Origin: Vibrio gallicus | GTDB taxonomy: Bacteria > Pseudomonadota > Gammaproteobacteria > Enterobacterales > Vibrionaceae | NCBI RefSeq assembly: GCF_024346875.1 | Contig: NZ_AP024871.1 | Span: 124,001-188,000 of the forward strand | Length of the DNA: 64,000 nt | Direction: 5' to 3' | Shown here: positions 39,059 through 48,876 of the stretch, piece after piece | Position numbering within the stretch: the stretch's first letter is position 1 | How the letters are laid out: each line of letters starts with the position of its first letter | Position numbers and translations under genes: made by a program | The notes under the pieces: model-generated | The model's input: only the letters and a program-made list of their open reading frames with translations | What the model was told of the DNA's origin: nothing | Database searches by the model: none

Positions 39059-39098
39059 AGTGAATAAAAAAGCATTTTAGAGCATTTTAAATACATTA
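39059..39098. promoter_or_regulatory. Candidate ArgR operator (ARG box pair) between argE and argC
   Basis: Two 18-base elements spaced 21 bases start to start. The first contains TGAAT-AAAA-AAGCA (39061-39074), good in its left half; the second GCATT-TTAA-ATACA (39082-39095), good in its right half, against the TGAATwwwwATTCA consensus. Position and spacing fit an ArgR hexamer site; sequence match is only moderate. Confidence 0.5.
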
Positions 39099-39119
39099 GT
39101 AATCAATTTAGGGTGAAGC

Positions 39120-40139
39120 ATGAGTATTGACAACCAATTGACCGTCGCGATTATCGGAGCCAGTGGCTACACTGGAGCTGAATTGGCTTTGATGGTAACC
39201 AAACACCCTAAACTCAAGCTAGCAGGTTTATACGTATCCGCCAACAGCTTAGATGCGAATAAACCTATCTCAACGCTGCACGGGAAACTGGCTGGTATTG
39301 TCGATTTACCATTGTTGCCGCTGACATCTCCTGAGAATGTCGCTGAAAATGTAGATATCGTGTTTTTAGCAACCGCGCATCAAGTTAGCCATGACCTTGC
39401 ACCTGTATTTTTGGATAAGCAGTGTCAGGTATTTGATTTGTCTGGTGCGTATCGAGTGCATTCCAATAGTTTTTACCCAGACTACTATGGATTTGAGCAT
39501 CAACATCCACAGCTACTTGAGCAGGCTGTATACGGTCTTGCTGAGTGGAATCGTGAAGAAATTAAACATACGGATTTGGTTGCAGTGGCGGGTTGCTACC
39601 CAACAGCCTCACAATTAGCACTTAAACCGTTAATTGAAGGAAAGCTTTTAGATGCAACACAATGGCCAGTAATTAACGCTGTAAGTGGTGTATCTGGAGC
39701 AGGAATTAAGGCATCTACGACTAATAGCTTTTGTGAAGTAAGCCTTCAGCCATATGGTGTATTTACACACCGTCATCAACCTGAGATTAGCGCTCATTTA
39801 GACCAGCAGGTTATTTTTACGCCGCATTTAGGCAACTTTAAGCGTGGCATCTTAGCCACTATTACTGTGAAATTAGCTGAGGGTGTAGACAGCGAGCAAG
39901 TAGAGCAGGCGTTTGTAAACGCTTATGCAGATCAAACCTTAGTTCGCTTAAAGCAGCAGGTGATGCCAAAAATTAAAGATGTTGAATTTACGCCATTTTG
40001 CGACATTGGCTGGAGCGTAAAAGGCAAACACCTCATCGTAGTATCAGCGATAGACAATCTTTTAAAAGGTGCATCGGCACAAGCGATGCAATGCTTGAAT
40101 ATTCGTAATCAATTTGGTGAAACCACGTCGCTTCTATAA
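39120..40139 (+). CDS. argC: N-acetyl-gamma-glutamyl-phosphate reductase
   Basis: NADPH-dependent third step of arginine synthesis. 339 residues; [15 protein letters not shown] near 11-25 binds NADPH and Cys159 in [14 protein letters not shown] is the catalytic thiol. HRHQPEI near 219-225 is conserved. First gene of argC-argB-argG-argH; argF is not in the cluster. Confidence 0.97.
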   Translation: MSIDNQLTVAIIGASGYTGAELALMVTKHPKLKLAGLYVSANSLDANKPISTLHGKLAGIVDLPLLPLTSPENVAENVDIVFLATAHQVSHDLAPVFLDKQCQVFDLSGAYRVHSNSFYPDYYGFEHQHPQLLEQAVYGLAEWNREEIKHTDLVAVAGCYPTASQLALKPLIEGKLLDATQWPVINAVSGVSGAGIKASTTNSFCEVSLQPYGVFTHRHQPEISAHLDQQVIFTPHLGNFKRGILATITVKLAEGVDSEQVEQAFVNAYADQTLVRLKQQVMPKIKDVEFTPFCDIGWSVKGKHLIVVSAIDNLLKGASAQAMQCLNIRNQFGETTSLL

Positions 40140-40162
40140 GAAGTGATAGTAAGGAAAAAATC

Positions 40163-40945
40163 ATGAGTACATTACCATTGGTGGTTAAGTTAGGTGGCGC
40201 AGCGTTAGAGTGTAATGAAACGCTTGGTAAGCTGTTTGGTGCATTACAGAAAGTACAGCAGCAATCGCGACGATCCATTGTGGTAGTGCATGGTGGTGGA
40301 TATTTGGTGGATGAACTGCTTGGTAAATTAGAGCTAACATCAACTAAAAAAGCTGGTCTACGAGTTACCCCAGCAGAGCATATTCCATATGTAACTGGAG
40401 CCCTAGCGGGTACAGCAAACAAGATGCTGCAAGGTGAGGCGATTAAATCAGGACTGAGCACTGTTGGTTTGGCATTAGCCGATGGTGGCTTGTGTAAGGT
40501 TGAGCAGTTGGACCCTGAATTAGGTAACGTAGGCAAAGCAAGCGCGGGTAATCCTGAACTGTTACAAGCAATCCTTGCAACGCAGTGCTTACCTATTATC
40601 AGCTCTATTGGTCTTACCAATAGTGGCGAAATGATGAATGTGAACGCTGACCAAGCAGCGGTAGCAGTTGCTTCAGCACTGGATGCAGAGCTGGTTCTTC
40701 TTTCCGATGTGAGTGGAGTCCTTGACGGAAAAGGCCACTTATTAGAAAGCCTTAATTCACAGCAAGCTGATGAATTGATCAAGGGACAGGTTATTACCGA
40801 TGGAATGATCGTTAAGGTTAATGCGGCTTTGCAAGCGGCCAAGGACTTAGGAAGACCTATTCAAGTTGCCTCATGGCGTTACCCAGAAAAACTAGCTCAA
40901 CTTTTTGCAGGGCAAAACGTTGGCACACAATTTTTGCCTCAATAA
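40163..40945 (+). CDS. argB: Acetylglutamate kinase
   Basis: Second step of arginine synthesis. 260 residues of the amino-acid kinase fold: [10 protein letters not shown] near 7-16, [13 protein letters not shown] near 41-53, [15 protein letters not shown] near 160-174 and [14 protein letters not shown] near 181-194. Follows argC by 23 bases with an AAGGAAA ribosome binding site. Short E. coli-like, arginine-insensitive type by length. Confidence 0.96.
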   Translation: MSTLPLVVKLGGAALECNETLGKLFGALQKVQQQSRRSIVVVHGGGYLVDELLGKLELTSTKKAGLRVTPAEHIPYVTGALAGTANKMLQGEAIKSGLSTVGLALADGGLCKVEQLDPELGNVGKASAGNPELLQAILATQCLPIISSIGLTNSGEMMNVNADQAAVAVASALDAELVLLSDVSGVLDGKGHLLESLNSQQADELIKGQVITDGMIVKVNAALQAAKDLGRPIQVASWRYPEKLAQLFAGQNVGTQFLPQ

Positions 40946-41005
40946 CAGTAACTAAATAAATTTACGCAAATGAGCAGATGCTCTTTTGGCGAGTGGAGAA
41001 TTTCA

Positions 41006-42214
41006 ATGACTAAAGTAAACAAAGTAGTAGTAGCGTATTCTGGTGGCCTAGATACATCAGTGATCATCCCGTGGCTGAAAGAAAACTATAAGTGCGAAGT
41101 TGTCGCATTCGTAGCCGATGTAGGTCAAGGTGCAGAAGAGCTTGATGGTATCGAAGAAAAAGCAAAGGCTTCAGGCGCATCTGAGTGCTATGTTGTTGAC
41201 CTAAAAGAAGAGATGGTTGCAGATTATATCTACCCAACCCTTAAAACTGGCGCGACCTATGAGGGCAAATACTTACTAGGTACTTCTATGGCTCGTCCTA
41301 TTATCGCTAAGGCTCAGGTTGAGGTTGCACGTCAAGTAGGTGCGGACGCGCTATGCCACGGTTGTACGGGTAAAGGAAATGACCAAGTACGTTTTGAAGG
41401 TGCATTTGCAGCCTTAGCCCCTGATTTGCATGTTATTGCTCCTTGGCGTGAATGGGATCTAGTGAGCCGTGAGGAGTGCTTAGATTACCTAGCAGAGCGT
41501 AATATTCCTTGTACTGCATCTCTTACCAAGATCTATTCTCGTGATGCAAATGCATGGCATATCTCAACTGAAGGTGGTGTTCTAGAAGAAACATGGAATG
41601 CACCAAATGAAGATTGCTGGGCGTGGACAGTAGATCCAGAGCAAGCACCTGATCAGTCTGAAAGCATTACTATCAAGGTTGAAAAGGGTGAGATCACCCA
41701 TGTAGATGGCAAAGCCATGACTCCGTATGACACCTTGGTGTACTTGAATGAAAAAGGTGCTGCGCACGGTATTGGTCGTATTGATATCGTTGAAAACCGT
41801 TTAGTTGGTATGAAGTCTCGTGGTTGTTATGAAACTCCGGGTGGCACCATCATGATGGAAGCGCTACGTGCTGTTGAGCAGTTAGTTCTGGATAAGACGG
41901 CGTTTGAATTTCGTGAAGAGTTAGCGGTAAAAGCCTCACATCTAGTTTATGATGGCCGTTGGTTTACACCACTATGTCGTTCTATTCTGGCAGCGTCTGA
42001 AGAGCTAGCTCAAGATGTTAACGGCGAAGTTATTATTAAACTGTATAAAGGCAATGCAACCGTTACTCAAAAGCGTTCTAACAACAGCCTTTATTCAGAA
42101 GAGTTTGCAACCTTTGGTGAAGATGAAGTGTACGACCAGAGCCATGCAGGTGGATTTATTCGTTTGTATTCGCTATCCAGCCGTATTCGTGCATTAAACG
42201 AAATGAAAAAATAG
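41006..42214 (+). CDS. argG: Argininosuccinate synthase
   Basis: Condenses citrulline and aspartate with ATP. From ATG 41006, with GGAG 7 bases upstream, 402 residues start [28 protein letters not shown] near 9-17 is the N-type ATP pyrophosphatase loop, and [13 protein letters not shown] near 118-130 the second signature. Twelve upstream in-frame codons are non-family and excluded. Central gene of argCBGH. Confidence 0.97.
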   Translation: MTKVNKVVVAYSGGLDTSVIIPWLKENYKCEVVAFVADVGQGAEELDGIEEKAKASGASECYVVDLKEEMVADYIYPTLKTGATYEGKYLLGTSMARPIIAKAQVEVARQVGADALCHGCTGKGNDQVRFEGAFAALAPDLHVIAPWREWDLVSREECLDYLAERNIPCTASLTKIYSRDANAWHISTEGGVLEETWNAPNEDCWAWTVDPEQAPDQSESITIKVEKGEITHVDGKAMTPYDTLVYLNEKGAAHGIGRIDIVENRLVGMKSRGCYETPGGTIMMEALRAVEQLVLDKTAFEFREELAVKASHLVYDGRWFTPLCRSILAASEELAQDVNGEVIIKLYKGNATVTQKRSNNSLYSEEFATFGEDEVYDQSHAGGFIRLYSLSSRIRALNEMKK

Positions 42215-42256
42215 TTTAAAATTATCAAAGATTAAGATCATAGCAGGAGAGCAACA

Positions 42257-44131
42257 ATGGCATTATGGGGCGGTAGATTTACCCAAGCAGCAGACACTCG
42301 GTTTAAGCAGTTCAACGATTCACTTCGATTCGATTACCGATTGGCTGAGCAAGACATTGTTGGCTCTATTGCTTGGTCTAAGGCCTTGCTTTCAGTCAAT
42401 GTATTGGATGAAGCCGAACAACAGAAACTCGAGCTAGCGTTGAATGAACTCAAGCTTGAGGTTATGGAAGATCCTGAGCAGATCCTACTATCAGATGCTG
42501 AAGATATTCACTCATGGGTTGAGCAGCAACTGATTGGCAAAGTAGGCGATCTTGGTAAAAAGCTACATACTGGTCGTTCTCGTAATGATCAGGTAGCGAC
42601 AGACCTTAAGCTGTGGTGTCGTCAGCAGGGAAACCAATTACTTATTGCACTAGATAAGCTGCAAGATAAATTGGTAACAGTTGCACAGCAGCATCAAAAA
42701 ACGGTTCTACCTGGCTATACCCACCTTCAAAGAGCTCAACCTGTTACTTTTGCACATTGGTGCCTTGCATATGTTGAGATGTTTGAGCGTGATTATTCTC
42801 GTCTTAGTGATGCACTTAACCGCCTTGATACCTGTCCACTGGGCTCTGGTGCTTTAGCCGGTACTGCGTACCCTATGGATCGTGAAAAACTCGCGCACTC
42901 TTTAGGCTTTCAACGTGCAACCCGTAACAGCTTAGATTCAGTATCTGATAGAGACCATGTGATGGAGCTATTGACCATCTCATCAATGTCGATGATTCAT
43001 TTATCGCGCCTTGCTGAAGATATGATCTTTTATAACTCAGGTGAGTCTAACTTTATTGAGCTTGCAGATACGGTCACTTCGGGTTCTTCACTTATGCCAC
43101 AGAAGAAAAACCCAGATGCATTAGAGCTTATTCGTGGTAAATGTGGTCGTGTATACGGCTCATTGGCTGGCATGATGATGACCGTAAAAGCGTTACCATT
43201 GGCATACAACAAAGATATGCAAGAAGACAAGGAAGGGCTGTTTGATGCTCTTGATACTTGGAATGATTGTATGGAAATGGCTGCGTTATGCTTTGATGGT
43301 ATTCAAGTCAATGGTGAGCGTACCCTAGAAGCGGCAAAACAAGGTTATGCGAACTCTACTGAGCTTGCTGACTACTTGGTAGCTAAAGGTATCCCATTCC
43401 GTGAAGCCCATCATATTGTGGGGGTAACCGTAGTTGCTGCTATAGAGAAAGGCTGTGCTCTTGAAGAGCTGAGCTTAAATGAGCTCAAGCAGTTCTCGGA
43501 TGTGATTGATAATGATGTTTATGAAATATTGACCATCGAATCGTGCCTTGAAAAACGCTCAGCTTTGGGCGGCGTAAGTCCTTTGCAAGTGAAGTATGCC
43601 GTTGAGCAAGCTCAGAAACGTTTAGAGCAAAGAGACGCATCTGGTGTCAAAGTTCGCTCTGCTCGCCTTACTGATATCGATACTCTTGAAGGAATGGTCG
43701 CATACTGGGCAGGGTTGGGTGATAACCTGCCACGCAGCCGCAGTGAGCTAATTCGTGATATTGGTTCTTTCGCAGTTGCAGAGCATCATGGCGAGGTTAC
43801 TGGTTGTGCATCCTTATATGTGTACGATTCAGGATTAGCTGAAATCCGCTCTTTGGGTATTGAAGCCGGTTGGCAAGGGCAAGGTCAAGGCAGTGCAGTG
43901 GTGCAGCATCTGGTTGATAGAGCACGTAAAATGGCAATACAAAAAGTATTTGTGCTAACGCGTACCCCTGAGTTCTTTATGAAGCAGGACTTTATTCCAA
44001 CCTCTAAGCGACTTCTACCGGAGAAAGTGCTCAAAGATTGTGAGCAATGTCCACGTCAACACGCATGTGATGAGGTTGCTCTGGAGATAGACCTAAATGA
44101 GCAGGTAATTATGAAGGTCAATGTTGCCTAA
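42257..44131 (+). CDS. argH: Argininosuccinate lyase fused to N-acetylglutamate synthase-like GNAT domain, ArgH(A)
   Basis: 624 residues. Residues 1 to about 455 are argininosuccinate lyase (last step of arginine synthesis), with [13 protein letters not shown] near 111-123 and [20 protein letters not shown] near 278-297, the fumarase-superfamily signature. From about 462 a GNAT acetyltransferase follows ([16 protein letters not shown], then the acetyl-CoA loop WQGQGQGSA near 539-547), resembling the acetyltransferase half of ArgA. Such ArgH(A) fusions are known from Vibrio and Moritella and give the first step of the pathway without ArgA's kinase-like domain. Near the end [10 protein letters not shown] gives a small cysteine cluster. 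Closed by a strong terminator. Confidence 0.95.
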   Translation: MALWGGRFTQAADTRFKQFNDSLRFDYRLAEQDIVGSIAWSKALLSVNVLDEAEQQKLELALNELKLEVMEDPEQILLSDAEDIHSWVEQQLIGKVGDLGKKLHTGRSRNDQVATDLKLWCRQQGNQLLIALDKLQDKLVTVAQQHQKTVLPGYTHLQRAQPVTFAHWCLAYVEMFERDYSRLSDALNRLDTCPLGSGALAGTAYPMDREKLAHSLGFQRATRNSLDSVSDRDHVMELLTISSMSMIHLSRLAEDMIFYNSGESNFIELADTVTSGSSLMPQKKNPDALELIRGKCGRVYGSLAGMMMTVKALPLAYNKDMQEDKEGLFDALDTWNDCMEMAALCFDGIQVNGERTLEAAKQGYANSTELADYLVAKGIPFREAHHIVGVTVVAAIEKGCALEELSLNELKQFSDVIDNDVYEILTIESCLEKRSALGGVSPLQVKYAVEQAQKRLEQRDASGVKVRSARLTDIDTLEGMVAYWAGLGDNLPRSRSELIRDIGSFAVAEHHGEVTGCASLYVYDSGLAEIRSLGIEAGWQGQGQGSAVVQHLVDRARKMAIQKVFVLTRTPEFFMKQDFIPTSKRLLPEKVLKDCEQCPRQHACDEVALEIDLNEQVIMKVNVA

Positions 44132-44152
44132 ATAGTGCCACCTTATTTAAAT

Positions 44153-44192
44153 AAACCCCTGAGCTTAATATAGCTCAGGGGTTTTGTTTTTT
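44153..44192 (+). terminator. Intrinsic terminator of argCBGH
   Basis: AAACCCCTGAGCT (44153-44165) and AGCTCAGGGGTTT (44172-44184) form a perfect 13-bp stem, followed by a T-rich run interrupted by one G. Confidence 0.9.
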
Positions 44193-44210
44193 TAGTACCA
44201 CAAATATAAG

Positions 44211-44228
44211 CCCACTAATCTTAGTGGG
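44211..44228 (-). terminator. Hairpin after the peroxiredoxin gene
   Basis: CCCACTAA (44211-44218) and TTAGTGGG (44221-44228) are inverted with a 2-base gap, 13 bases past the stop codon of the peroxiredoxin-glutaredoxin gene. U-tract weak. Confidence 0.5.
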
Positions 44229-44241
44229 ACTTGATTTGCGC

Positions 44242-44970
44242 TTACGCTAAGTAAGCCTCAAGCTCTTCGCTGCCACCGATATGCTTGCCGCCGATAAATA
44301 CTTGCGGCACGGTAGAGCGACCAGTTACAGCACGCAATGATACTGACGTTGCATCCTTACCCAGTACAACTTCTTCATATTGCAATCCGTGATCAATCAA
44401 AGCTTGCTTTGCTTTGGCGCAAAACGGGCAAGCAGGCTTAGTAAATACAGTGATTGATTCCTGAGTTTTATGTTCTGGTGCAATGTAGTTGAGCATTGTA
44501 TCTGCATCCGAAACCTTGAACGGGTCACCAGGCTCGTTGGCTTCGATAAACATCTTCTCTACGATGCCATTTTTAACCAACATGCTGTAGCGCCATGAAC
44601 GCTTGCCAAAACCAAGCTCACTCTTATCTACTAGCATCCCCATGCCATCCGTAAATTCACCATTGCCATCAGGCAAAAAGCGGATGTTTTCAGCTTCCTG
44701 GTCTTGCTTCCATGCATTCATAACAAAGGTATCATTTACTGATAGACATACGATTTCATCGACGCCGTGCTCTTTAAAAACAGAGAATAACTCATTGAAG
44801 CGTGGTAAATGGCTAGATGAACATGTTGGAGTAAAGGCACCCGGTAGACTGAATACGATGACTGTTTTATTAGCAAAAATATCGTTGGAGGTAACTTGAA
44901 CAAACTGGTCACCGACTCGAACAGGAAAGGTTACTTGAGGTACAGACTGACCTTCTTTAGATACAAACAT
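44242..44970 (-). CDS. Hybrid peroxiredoxin-glutaredoxin (Prx5/Grx)
   Basis: Glutathione-dependent peroxidase in which a Prx5-type domain and its reductant are one chain. Residues 1-160 are the peroxiredoxin with peroxidatic Cys50 in PGAFTPTCSSSH; residues 170-242 are a glutaredoxin with CPFC at 181-184 and TVPQVFIGGKHIGG near the C-terminus. The Haemophilus homologue reduces H2O2 and alkyl hydroperoxides using GSH. Divergent from oxyR, with a matching OxyR site in between, so peroxide-inducible expression is likely. Confidence 0.95.
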   Translation of the reverse strand: MFVSKEGQSVPQVTFPVRVGDQFVQVTSNDIFANKTVIVFSLPGAFTPTCSSSHLPRFNELFSVFKEHGVDEIVCLSVNDTFVMNAWKQDQEAENIRFLPDGNGEFTDGMGMLVDKSELGFGKRSWRYSMLVKNGIVEKMFIEANEPGDPFKVSDADTMLNYIAPEHKTQESITVFTKPACPFCAKAKQALIDHGLQYEEVVLGKDATSVSLRAVTGRSTVPQVFIGGKHIGGSEELEAYLA

Positions 44971-45040
44971 ATTAGATTCCTTTAAACGTTTTATTTCGTT
45001 TTGTTGCGCACATTATTAAACAATCAATCTGATAGGAATA

Positions 45041-45077
45041 ATCGTTTAATGCTATGTTATCAATAGTTAATACTTAT
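45041..45077. promoter_or_regulatory. OxyR binding site between prx-grx and oxyR
   Basis: Four tetranucleotides at exact 7-base intervals: ATCG (45041-45044), CTAT (45052-45055), ATAG (45063-45066), TTAT (45074-45077). Against the oxidised-OxyR pattern ATAG-N7-CTAT-N7-ATAG-N7-CTAT this is 14 of 16 matches with perfect spacing. It ends 13 bases before the oxyR start, suited to autorepression of oxyR and activation of the divergent peroxidase. Confidence 0.75.
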
Positions 45078-45090
45078 CAAAAGGTGCTAT

Positions 45091-45984
45091 GTGAATATTC
45101 GAGACTTTGAATACTTGGTGGCTTTGTCTGAGCATAAACATTTTCGTAAGGCTGCAGAAGCCTGTTTTGTCAGTCAGCCAACCCTCAGCGGTCAGATCCG
45201 TAAACTAGAAGATGAGCTAGGAACGGCACTTTTAGAACGAAGCAGTCGAAAAGTACTATTTACGGATGCGGGCTTACTACTTGTTGAACAAGCTAAGCGG
45301 ATACTATCGGAAATAAAGCAATTTACCGATATGGCAGGAGCGCAGGGAGATAGCATGGAGGGGCCCCTGCATATTGGCTTTATTCCCACTGTCGGCCCTT
45401 ATCTAATGCCATTAATTATACCTAAGATAAAACAGGATTTTCCTGAATTAGAACTGTTTTTGTATGAAGCTCAAACTCATCAATTGGTCGCACAATTGGA
45501 GGAGGGAAAGTTGGATTGCGTTATTCTAGCCGCAGTTAAAGAAACGGAACCCTTTAAAGAGATTGAAATCTATGAAGAACCGTTAGTTGTTGCCGTACCT
45601 GATAATCACAGCTGGGGTTCATTAGGGGAACTTGATATGCAGCTGCTTAATGGTAGTACGGTGCTGTCTCTTGGTGATGGACACTGCCTTCGAGACCAAG
45701 CTCTAGGGTATTGTTTTGCCGCAGGAGCGCAAGATGATAAGCGATTTAAAGCGACCAGCTTAGAGACCTTACGAAATATGGTAGCGGCTGGCAGTGGTAT
45801 TACCTTGTTGCCGCAACTAGCGGTACCACGCACCCAGAAATCCAAAGATGGTGTAACCTATATAGCCGCACGAAATCCAGTACCTAGTCGTAAGCTAGTG
45901 CTTGCCTATCGTCCTGGCTCACCATTTAAAGCGCGTTTTGAACAGCTTGCTGATTATGTTGCGAAACAACTACAGAACATATAA
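45091..45984 (+). CDS. oxyR: Hydrogen-peroxide-sensing LysR regulator OxyR
   Basis: 297 residues, GTG start at 45091 with AAAAGG upstream; the ATG two bases earlier is in another frame. N-terminal helix-turn-helix NIRDFEYLVALSEHKHFRKAA..., and both redox cysteines at the E. coli positions, Cys199 and Cys208, in GDGHCLRDQALGYCF. Peroxide forms the Cys199-Cys208 disulfide and switches DNA binding. Confidence 0.97.
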   Translation: MNIRDFEYLVALSEHKHFRKAAEACFVSQPTLSGQIRKLEDELGTALLERSSRKVLFTDAGLLLVEQAKRILSEIKQFTDMAGAQGDSMEGPLHIGFIPTVGPYLMPLIIPKIKQDFPELELFLYEAQTHQLVAQLEEGKLDCVILAAVKETEPFKEIEIYEEPLVVAVPDNHSWGSLGELDMQLLNGSTVLSLGDGHCLRDQALGYCFAAGAQDDKRFKATSLETLRNMVAAGSGITLLPQLAVPRTQKSKDGVTYIAARNPVPSRKLVLAYRPGSPFKARFEQLADYVAKQLQNI

Positions 45985-45987
45985 TAA

Positions 45988-46015
45988 AAAACCCCAAGGC
46001 TAGCCTTGGGGTTTT
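45988..46015. terminator. Bidirectional terminator between oxyR and mrcA
   Basis: AAAACCCCAAGGC (45988-46000) and GCCTTGGGGTTTT (46003-46015) are a perfect 13-bp inverted repeat with a TA loop, between convergent genes. Confidence 0.92.
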
Positions 46016-46020
46016 ATGTT

Positions 46021-48705
46021 TTAGAACAGTAGTTCATCACCACCATCGTCATCTTTATCATCAGAGTTTTGTTCATCTGAGAACAAATCCCCTCCGAGTA
46101 GATTTTCGTTGGAAGAGTCTGGCACATATTCAGTTGGTGCTGTGCCGCGTAAGAAATACTCAAAGCGTGATGTTTCGTCAGCTTTATAGGTTAACAAACC
46201 AGAGCTTCGGTCAATACGTGCTTGAACTATATTTGATGGTACCTGCTTACGTTGTATCGGTTCATCTGCAAGGGCTATACGCATGAAATCAATCCAAGCT
46301 GGTTGAGCTGTTTTTGCGCCTGCTTCACCGCCACTGACTTGGCTTTTGCCTAGATTAGCGTTGTGTTCGGTTCTGCCTAGCTTGCGACTCGGATTATCGA
46401 AACCTACCCACGAGATAGCAACTGTGTGCGGACCAAAACCACTGTACCAAGTATCTTTAGATGAGTTGGTCGTTCCGGTTTTACCACCTATATCACGGCG
46501 ATGCAGTTTTTGTGCTCTAAAGCCAGTACCGTTCCAGCCTGTACCCTTAGACCAGTTACCACCCCCCCATACATTGCTGTACATCAATTCGCGTACTAAA
46601 AACGCGGTTTGTGGAGTAATCACTCGCGGTGCATAGCGCACTTTAGGTTCGGTTTGCGAAGAGGCAACACCGTGGTCATCGGTTACTTCGGTTAACTCAA
46701 TGGCAGCTTGATGCGCTTCATCGGTTACATCTGTGGTTAATCTGCTACTGCAGTTATGCTTACAGATTACGGTTGGGTTTGCCTTGAAGCGAACGTCACC
46801 GTTAGGTGCTTGTACTCTATCGATATAATAAGGTTCAATATAATGCCCGCCATTAGCAAAGGTAGAATATCCCTGAGCCATCTGTACTGGGGTTAAACTT
46901 CCGGCGCCGAGTGCGATTGTTTCAGAGCGAGGGGTATTTTTCTTATCGAACCCGAATCGAGTTAGATAGTCTCGCGCCTTATCTAGGCCAACGGCACGTA
47001 ACACACGCACAGCCATCACATTCTTTGATTGGGCAAGGCCAATACGAAGACGGGTAGGGCCAGCATAAACCGGTGGAGAGTTCTTCGGACGCCACGCAGT
47101 GCCGCCTTCTGCATCCCATTGGTTAATTGGTGCATCATTGACTAAAGAAGCAAGAGTCATACCGTCATCAAGTGCTGCAGAGTAGATGAATGGTTTAATG
47201 CTTGAGCCAACCTGACGTAAAGATTGAGTCGCACGGTTAAATTTATTATGTACGAAGTTGAAACCACCAACTAGAGATGTGATAGCTCCAGTAGTTGGTT
47301 CGATAGATACAAACGCCGTATTAGCACTTGGGATTTGCCCTAAACGCCAAACTATAGGGCTTGGTGCTTGTTCAGGGTTAATTTGTTCGCTATCAGTATC
47401 AGTATCAGTTGCTTCAGTTTTCTGCTTGCTATAAACCTTAGGGGTCATCGCTGTTGCAAGGTCTGTAGGGCGAGCCCAAATTTGTTGCCCAACCTCTAAG
47501 ATCTCAGCTGCTGATTTAGGTGCTCGTCCTTGACGCTCATCAGTTTTAAAGCGACGAGCCCAGCTCATTCCATCCCACTCGATGGTTTGATAGCCGTAGC
47601 CTTTAATGTAAACCTCAGCTGATTTTTTATCTATCTTGGTGACAACTGCTGGGTGCATGACACCGTAGCTTGGTTGCTTGCGCATATATGCTTTTAACTC
47701 TTGCTCATCCATAGCTTGAGCAGAAGGTTTCCATGCGATTTTCTCTTCACCTCGATAACCGTGACGCTCATCGTAGTTAATCAGGTTACTAATAGAGGCG
47801 ATATTAGCCGCAGTTTGTAGGTCTGAACGTACAGTAGTGTATATACGCATACCTGAAGTATAGGCTTTTTCTTCACCAAATTTATTCACCATCCAAGCGC
47901 GAGCAATTTCAGCTACATAAGGTGCGCTTACTTCGATCTCTGCACCATGAGCGATACCATCGAGCTTTTCTACTCGGGCATCATCAAATTGCTGCTGAGT
48001 GATCTTATTTTCAGACAGCATACGTTGCAGAACAACATTGCGACGAGTCATTGCACGATCGATGCTGTAGATAGGGTTCATTGTTGACGGCGCTTTTGGT
48101 AGGCCTGCAATTACGGCAATCTCACCAAGGCTTAGGTCTTTGAGATCTTTACCAAAATAAACCTGTGCCGCTGCGCCAACACCATAAGCACGGTGACCTA
48201 AGTAGATCTTATTGAGGTATAATTCGAGGATTTCCTGCTTAGTCAATAATTGCTCAATGTGTACGGCAATGAAGATCTCTTTGACCTTACGCATGATTTT
48301 CTTCTCATTGGAGAGGAAGAAATTTCGAGCGAGCTGCTGGGTAATCGTACTCGCACCTTGACTGGCACTACCGCTAGTCACAACAGCGAAAGCAGCTCGA
48401 GCAATACCGATAGGGTCAAAACCGTAGTGCTGATAAAAACGGCTGTCTTCGGTGGCGATAATGGCATCGATAAGTTGCGGTGGCATCTCATCTAATTTTA
48501 GCGGTACACGTCTTTTTTCACCAAACTGAGCCATCAGTTTCCCATCTTGGCTATAGACCTGCATTGGAGTTTGTAGCTCAACATTTTTTAGGGTTGCTAC
48601 ATCCGGAAGTTGTGGTTTTAGATAATAATAGAAACCAAAAATCGTACCTAGCCCAAGAACCATGCAAGCTAATGCAAGAGCTAATGTAATTTTTAAGAAC
48701 TTCAC
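46021..48705 (-). CDS. mrcA: Penicillin-binding protein 1A
   Basis: Bifunctional class A PBP, anchored in the inner membrane (helix about 5-28), polymerising and cross-linking peptidoglycan. 894 residues. Glycosyltransferase domain with catalytic Glu86 in ATEDSRFYQHYG; GASTITQQLARN near 117-128; transpeptidase SSIK near 498-501 and KTGTT near 741. It is about 45 residues longer than E. coli PBP1A, owing to an acidic insert around 430-445 (TDTDTDSEQ, from a hexamer repeat) and a very acidic C-terminal tail (about 20 D/E in the last 40 residues). Divergent from the pilM-like gene, the usual mrcA-pilM arrangement. Confidence 0.95.
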   Translation of the reverse strand: MKFLKITLALALACMVLGLGTIFGFYYYLKPQLPDVATLKNVELQTPMQVYSQDGKLMAQFGEKRRVPLKLDEMPPQLIDAIIATEDSRFYQHYGFDPIGIARAAFAVVTSGSASQGASTITQQLARNFFLSNEKKIMRKVKEIFIAVHIEQLLTKQEILELYLNKIYLGHRAYGVGAAAQVYFGKDLKDLSLGEIAVIAGLPKAPSTMNPIYSIDRAMTRRNVVLQRMLSENKITQQQFDDARVEKLDGIAHGAEIEVSAPYVAEIARAWMVNKFGEEKAYTSGMRIYTTVRSDLQTAANIASISNLINYDERHGYRGEEKIAWKPSAQAMDEQELKAYMRKQPSYGVMHPAVVTKIDKKSAEVYIKGYGYQTIEWDGMSWARRFKTDERQGRAPKSAAEILEVGQQIWARPTDLATAMTPKVYSKQKTEATDTDTDSEQINPEQAPSPIVWRLGQIPSANTAFVSIEPTTGAITSLVGGFNFVHNKFNRATQSLRQVGSSIKPFIYSAALDDGMTLASLVNDAPINQWDAEGGTAWRPKNSPPVYAGPTRLRIGLAQSKNVMAVRVLRAVGLDKARDYLTRFGFDKKNTPRSETIALGAGSLTPVQMAQGYSTFANGGHYIEPYYIDRVQAPNGDVRFKANPTVICKHNCSSRLTTDVTDEAHQAAIELTEVTDDHGVASSQTEPKVRYAPRVITPQTAFLVRELMYSNVWGGGNWSKGTGWNGTGFRAQKLHRRDIGGKTGTTNSSKDTWYSGFGPHTVAISWVGFDNPSRKLGRTEHNANLGKSQVSGGEAGAKTAQPAWIDFMRIALADEPIQRKQVPSNIVQARIDRSSGLLTYKADETSRFEYFLRGTAPTEYVPDSSNENLLGGDLFSDEQNSDDKDDDGGDELLF
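47391..47408. repeat. Hexanucleotide tandem repeat inside mrcA
   Basis: TATCAG repeated three times, read on the minus strand as alternating Thr-Asp (TDTDTD) in the linker between the PBP1A glycosyltransferase/OB region and the transpeptidase. Unit length keeps the frame, so copy number can vary without frameshift. Confidence 0.7.
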
Positions 48706-48876
48706 CGAAATATCCTTGTATTGAGGAGGTGTTTAATTGCTTCATCGCCGATTTGCGACAAATATTTCATGACGAGATAACCCGTGAATTCGGTGAATAT
48801 CTCGATTAGGTAAGTTTAACCCTTTTTTAACTTAGCTTCCTATATTTTTGATCTTTATCTCATTTTTCGAGGGCTT

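Noticed and set aside
40033..40842. Long antisense frame (269 codons) across argC and argB
   Set aside because: Mirrors argB codon structure, rich in Ser/Pro/Leu as expected for a complement frame, no family pattern.
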